Source of the DNA: a virus
Length of the DNA: 64,000 nucleotides
Virus record (IMG/VR): IMGVR_UViG_3300047550_006373
Span: 1 to 64,000 of that record
Direction: 5' to 3' (one strand)
The notes under the pieces are model-generated. The model had not been told where the DNA came from and searched no databases. It saw nothing but the letters and a program-made list of their open reading frames with translations. Within the stretch, counting starts at the first letter, position 1. Each line of letters begins with the position of its first letter. The position numbers were made by a program, and so were the translations under genes. Below, in pieces: positions 61,086 to 64,000 of this stretch.

Positions 61086-64000
61086 ATGTCTAGAGATTCT
61101 CAAAGATATAGGAAAACCTACTCGTATTATAGAGTTCAACCAAAAACTGAACTGCTAGAGGTTATAGTTGACGAAACACTAGACTGGAAGAAGTCTGTAA
61201 GAGCTGCTTCGACCACCAGTGTCGCCCTCGCGGGTTCGACTCCACTTGTTATAGACGACGTGACGCTCTCAGACGAAGATAGAGTCCTCCTAAAAGATCA
61301 AAGCGCTGGGAGCGAAAATGGAATTTACTTCTATGAAGTGACGGAGAACAACTATGTTCTTACTAGAGCATCTGATGCAAGATCAGGAACAATAAGCTGC
61401 GGTGCAACTACGTACGCGGAGGAGGGCACCCTTAATTCGGGAAAAATTTACATAATGTCGACCACGGGAGAAATATCTGTGGGCGTCACTGCAATGTCTT
61501 GGACACAATTTTCTGGTGCTGGTGGCGGCGTGGGCGGAAGCGGAACATCAGGATTTGTCTCTAAATTTACTGCTGCAGGCACGATTGGTAACAGCATTGT
61601 AAGCGACGATGGATCTAACGTTGGAATAGGTACTAATTCGGCGACGGGACGTCTTTATGTTTCAGGGTCTTCGACTGCATCTCAACCTACCGCTGTAATA
61701 AAGGGAGGAGTTATTTCTCCTACAGATAATGTTGGTCTACTTGATGTTCAGAATTCTTCAGGAACATCCATTCTCTTCGTGTCAGGCACCCGCGCGACAA
61801 TCGGCGGACGTGTAGGCATAGGCACAAATAGGCCGAGCGCCCTGTTTCATGTATCGGGAACATATGCAGGATCTTCATTTGGAATTAAGGTAGGAGAACC
61901 AAACGTCTTTGGGGTTGCAACCAGCACATACACGTCTCTGCAGCACACTTTTTATGGAGGCGACGGAACTACACAGCGCCTAATAATCGACAGCAACGGC
62001 AACATTCTTGCGGGTGGAAACCTCGGGTTTGTTGCAAATACAGCGAGATTTTACGTATCAGGATCCTCAACAGCAACAGATCAGGGAATAGTCTATAAAT
62101 CGGGCGTCTCTTCACCTATGGGCGCGCTTCTTGACATCAAAGACTATCAGGGAAACTCAATAATATTCGTAAGCGGTAGTGGTCTAAGCGGTTCGCTGAC
62201 AAAATTGACAGATGGAACTTCTTATCTTGTGGCTGGTGATAATGTCACAATTACTACGGGCTCGAGCGGAGCAGTGACGATTGCTGCGTCGTCAAGTGGT
62301 CTTGGTGGCAGCGGAACAACTAATTTCATACCCAAATTTGCAACTTCAACGACACTGGGAGATTCTATACTTGAGGAAGGCCTTGGAGTCAACTACGCAG
62401 GTTCTTCAAACACAGCTTTTCTCACAAGCAGCGGCTACGGAATCACATTCACACAGCCTCAGATCTGGTCACTCCCAGACAACGCATTCGCGCTCAACAT
62501 CGACGGCAAATTTAAGTTTGACACTAGTGGTGGAGGTAGCCTCGGAATAGGAACACCCTCATCACCGGCGCAAAAGCTTCACATTGTAATCTCAGAACCT
62601 TCTACAGATACTCCTTTCGCTAGTGATGCACCCAGAGTCATAAGATTGCAGAACACAAGTACAACAGCAAACAACTCCACGTCCATAGTAAATGCTGACG
62701 GAAGTGGAGGAGACATAAACTCTTACATACGCTTCATAAACGTAGATCACAGTTCTGACAAAGGTGCACTCACATTCGGGACGCGTAACGGCGCATCAAG
62801 CGGCGAGAGAATGAGGATCGACGAGTCGGGTAACATTGGAATAGGCTCCGTAGCACCGACAAGCATAGGAACAGATGTATTCCTCTTTGTCAGTGGATCG
62901 AGTGGCTCTCTTGGTACTTCAGACAGGGGAGTATCAGCTTTTGGCGGAGATGTTATCATCAGTGGATCCTTAAAGGTAGGAACAGGGTCCGTCCTCGTTA
63001 CATCAAACGACATTCAGTTCGGAACTTCCGGTATGCGCATTCAGAAGAGCGGAAACGATATGAAGTTCTTCGATCTCAACAACACTGACGGTAAGACTCT
63101 AACAGAGCTCGCGGCTGCTGGAGGCGGGAGCGCAAGCCCAGAGTATTGGATGTCCCCATCTAACGGAGTAATTTATGCCACAGGTAGTGTGGGAATAGGA
63201 ACAACGACAGCGAGGAGCAAGCTGCATGTTTTCGGAAATGGTCAGACCACTGCAGCCATAACGGATGCAGGTGACAGGGGAAGCTTCATTCGAATAAGTC
63301 ACAACGATAACACGCAGGGTTCGGGCGGTGGCATCCTTTTCACCAACTATCAGGGAGACAACGCAAATTCTGTTGGCTTCGCCGCTATAAAAGGATTGCT
63401 CTACGATGGCTCAGGGAATACAACGGGTGACCTGGCTGTCTCTACTCGATCTAGCACGTCAAGTACATCACTTACAGAGAGACTGCGCATTACTCATGAT
63501 GGAAAAATAGGTATCGGAAACACATCGCCTGGAGCTGCACTCGATGTGAGTAAGAGCAACGGAATTCCGGACATCAGGCTCTCACACGCAGGAACTGCAT
63601 ACATGAACTTGTACGGCGGCAGCGGTGTTGGAGCTTTGACTCTTCTCGCAGTTCAATCAGAACCTCTCGTTCTAGGGACGGCAAATGCAGAGAAGATGAG
63701 AATTACTTCTGGAGGAAACGTTGGTATCGGAACTGCAGTCCCAGATGCTCGACTGCACATCGGCTCTTCAGGCTACGGAGGCTCTTCCCCCGCACTAAAA
63801 CTTAATCACGCGGCCGGTAGTGGGTATGGATATGCACAGTTCGGAGATAGCTCCACTAACACACAAAACTGGCATGTGGGATCAGAAGGAGATGGATCAT
63901 TTAGATGGTACAGCGGCAACTGGGGGGCTGGCACAGAGATAATGAGGATAAACTCAGCCGGAAGTGTTGGTGTTGGAACCTCTAATCCTGTAAATAAGCT
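61086..64000 (+). CDS. Tail fibre (partial, 3' end outside window)
   Basis: An open frame of 971 codons from the ATG at 61086 to the window end, with no stop. Residues about 38-95 are a domain common at the start of phage fibres: VRAASTTSVALAGSTPLVID, then DEDRVLLKDQ and NGIYFYEV. After a Gly-Ser linker (GAGGGVGGSGTSGF) come the same modules as in the other three fibres: VGIGT turns, SGSSTAS-Q-P-T, LDVQNSSGTSILFVSG and [17 protein letters not shown]. The start has no strong Shine-Dalgarno (GAAAAG). It stands apart from the main fibre cluster, behind the minus-strand genes. Confidence 0.85.
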   Translation, partial: MSRDSQRYRKTYSYYRVQPKTELLEVIVDETLDWKKSVRAASTTSVALAGSTPLVIDDVTLSDEDRVLLKDQSAGSENGIYFYEVTENNYVLTRASDARSGTISCGATTYAEEGTLNSGKIYIMSTTGEISVGVTAMSWTQFSGAGGGVGGSGTSGFVSKFTAAGTIGNSIVSDDGSNVGIGTNSATGRLYVSGSSTASQPTAVIKGGVISPTDNVGLLDVQNSSGTSILFVSGTRATIGGRVGIGTNRPSALFHVSGTYAGSSFGIKVGEPNVFGVATSTYTSLQHTFYGGDGTTQRLIIDSNGNILAGGNLGFVANTARFYVSGSSTATDQGIVYKSGVSSPMGALLDIKDYQGNSIIFVSGSGLSGSLTKLTDGTSYLVAGDNVTITTGSSGAVTIAASSSGLGGSGTTNFIPKFATSTTLGDSILEEGLGVNYAGSSNTAFLTSSGYGITFTQPQIWSLPDNAFALNIDGKFKFDTSGGGSLGIGTPSSPAQKLHIVISEPSTDTPFASDAPRVIRLQNTSTTANNSTSIVNADGSGGDINSYIRFINVDHSSDKGALTFGTRNGASSGERMRIDESGNIGIGSVAPTSIGTDVFLFVSGSSGSLGTSDRGVSAFGGDVIISGSLKVGTGSVLVTSNDIQFGTSGMRIQKSGNDMKFFDLNNTDGKTLTELAAAGGGSASPEYWMSPSNGVIYATGSVGIGTTTARSKLHVFGNGQTTAAITDAGDRGSFIRISHNDNTQGSGGGILFTNYQGDNANSVGFAAIKGLLYDGSGNTTGDLAVSTRSSTSSTSLTERLRITHDGKIGIGNTSPGAALDVSKSNGIPDIRLSHAGTAYMNLYGGSGVGALTLLAVQSEPLVLGTANAEKMRITSGGNVGIGTAVPDARLHIGSSGYGGSSPALKLNHAAGSGYGYAQFGDSSTNTQNWHVGSEGDGSFRWYSGNWGAGTEIMRINSAGSVGVGTSNPVNK

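Overview
The window is a contiguous piece of a large tailed-phage genome of the T4-like myovirus type. The evidence is a gp55-like late sigma factor followed directly by a baseplate block (hub-like protein, gp25, gp6) and by very large fibre genes. One fibre ends in a domain I recognise from marine T4-like cyanophages, so an aquatic origin is likely. A lipoprotein with a lipobox points to a Gram-negative or cyanobacterial host; the species cannot be read from this window. There is no integrase, transposase, CRISPR array or rRNA. Genes are packed with 1-4 base overlaps, and no stretch above 300 bases lacks a gene.

Layout. (1) 1-20.5 kb, plus strand: a glycan-synthesis island with about ten glycosyltransferases, a methyltransferase, a carbamoyltransferase, a three-domain nucleotidyltransferase/HAD/kinase fusion, a DegT-type aminotransferase, a Gfo/Idh/MocA oxidoreductase, an LpxA-like acyltransferase and a short UDP-sugar dehydrogenase. 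A Cas4/RecB-like nuclease sits inside it. Aminotransferase, oxidoreductase, acyltransferase and dehydrogenase together look like a route to an acylated amino-sugar nucleotide; the glycosyltransferases would then build and decorate a glycan on virion, DNA or host surface. (2) 20.5-36.6 kb, plus: small membrane protein, late sigma factor, possible small terminase, baseplate proteins and five further large virion proteins, two of them with DNRLRE-like or LamG-like folds. (3) 36.6-57.2 kb, plus: three giant fibre genes (2589, 1880 and 1918 residues) made of VGIGT-type modules, a collagen-like stretch and YadA-head-like repeats, then two small paralogous proteins around an unknown gene, closed by a hairpin terminator. 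(4) 57.2-59.0 kb, minus: a translation module, in transcription order Pth2-like protein, tRNA-Leu(CAA), a tRNA with CAU anticodon, TilS, and an unknown acidic protein. (5) 59.1-61.0 kb: a patatin phospholipase (plus) converging on a lipoprotein-NADAR pair (minus). (6) 61.1 kb to the end: a fourth fibre gene that runs off the window with no stop codon.

The strongest points are the tRNA(CAU)+TilS pair, which would give the phage its own AUA decoding; the amino-sugar pathway; the three-domain sugar-activating fusion; the NADAR protein as a possible answer to DarTG-type defence; a TGC-nTATAAT-like motif that recurs in the few longer plus-strand gaps; and a sharp compositional island at about 16.5-17.9 kb whose left edge lies inside the dehydrogenase gene.
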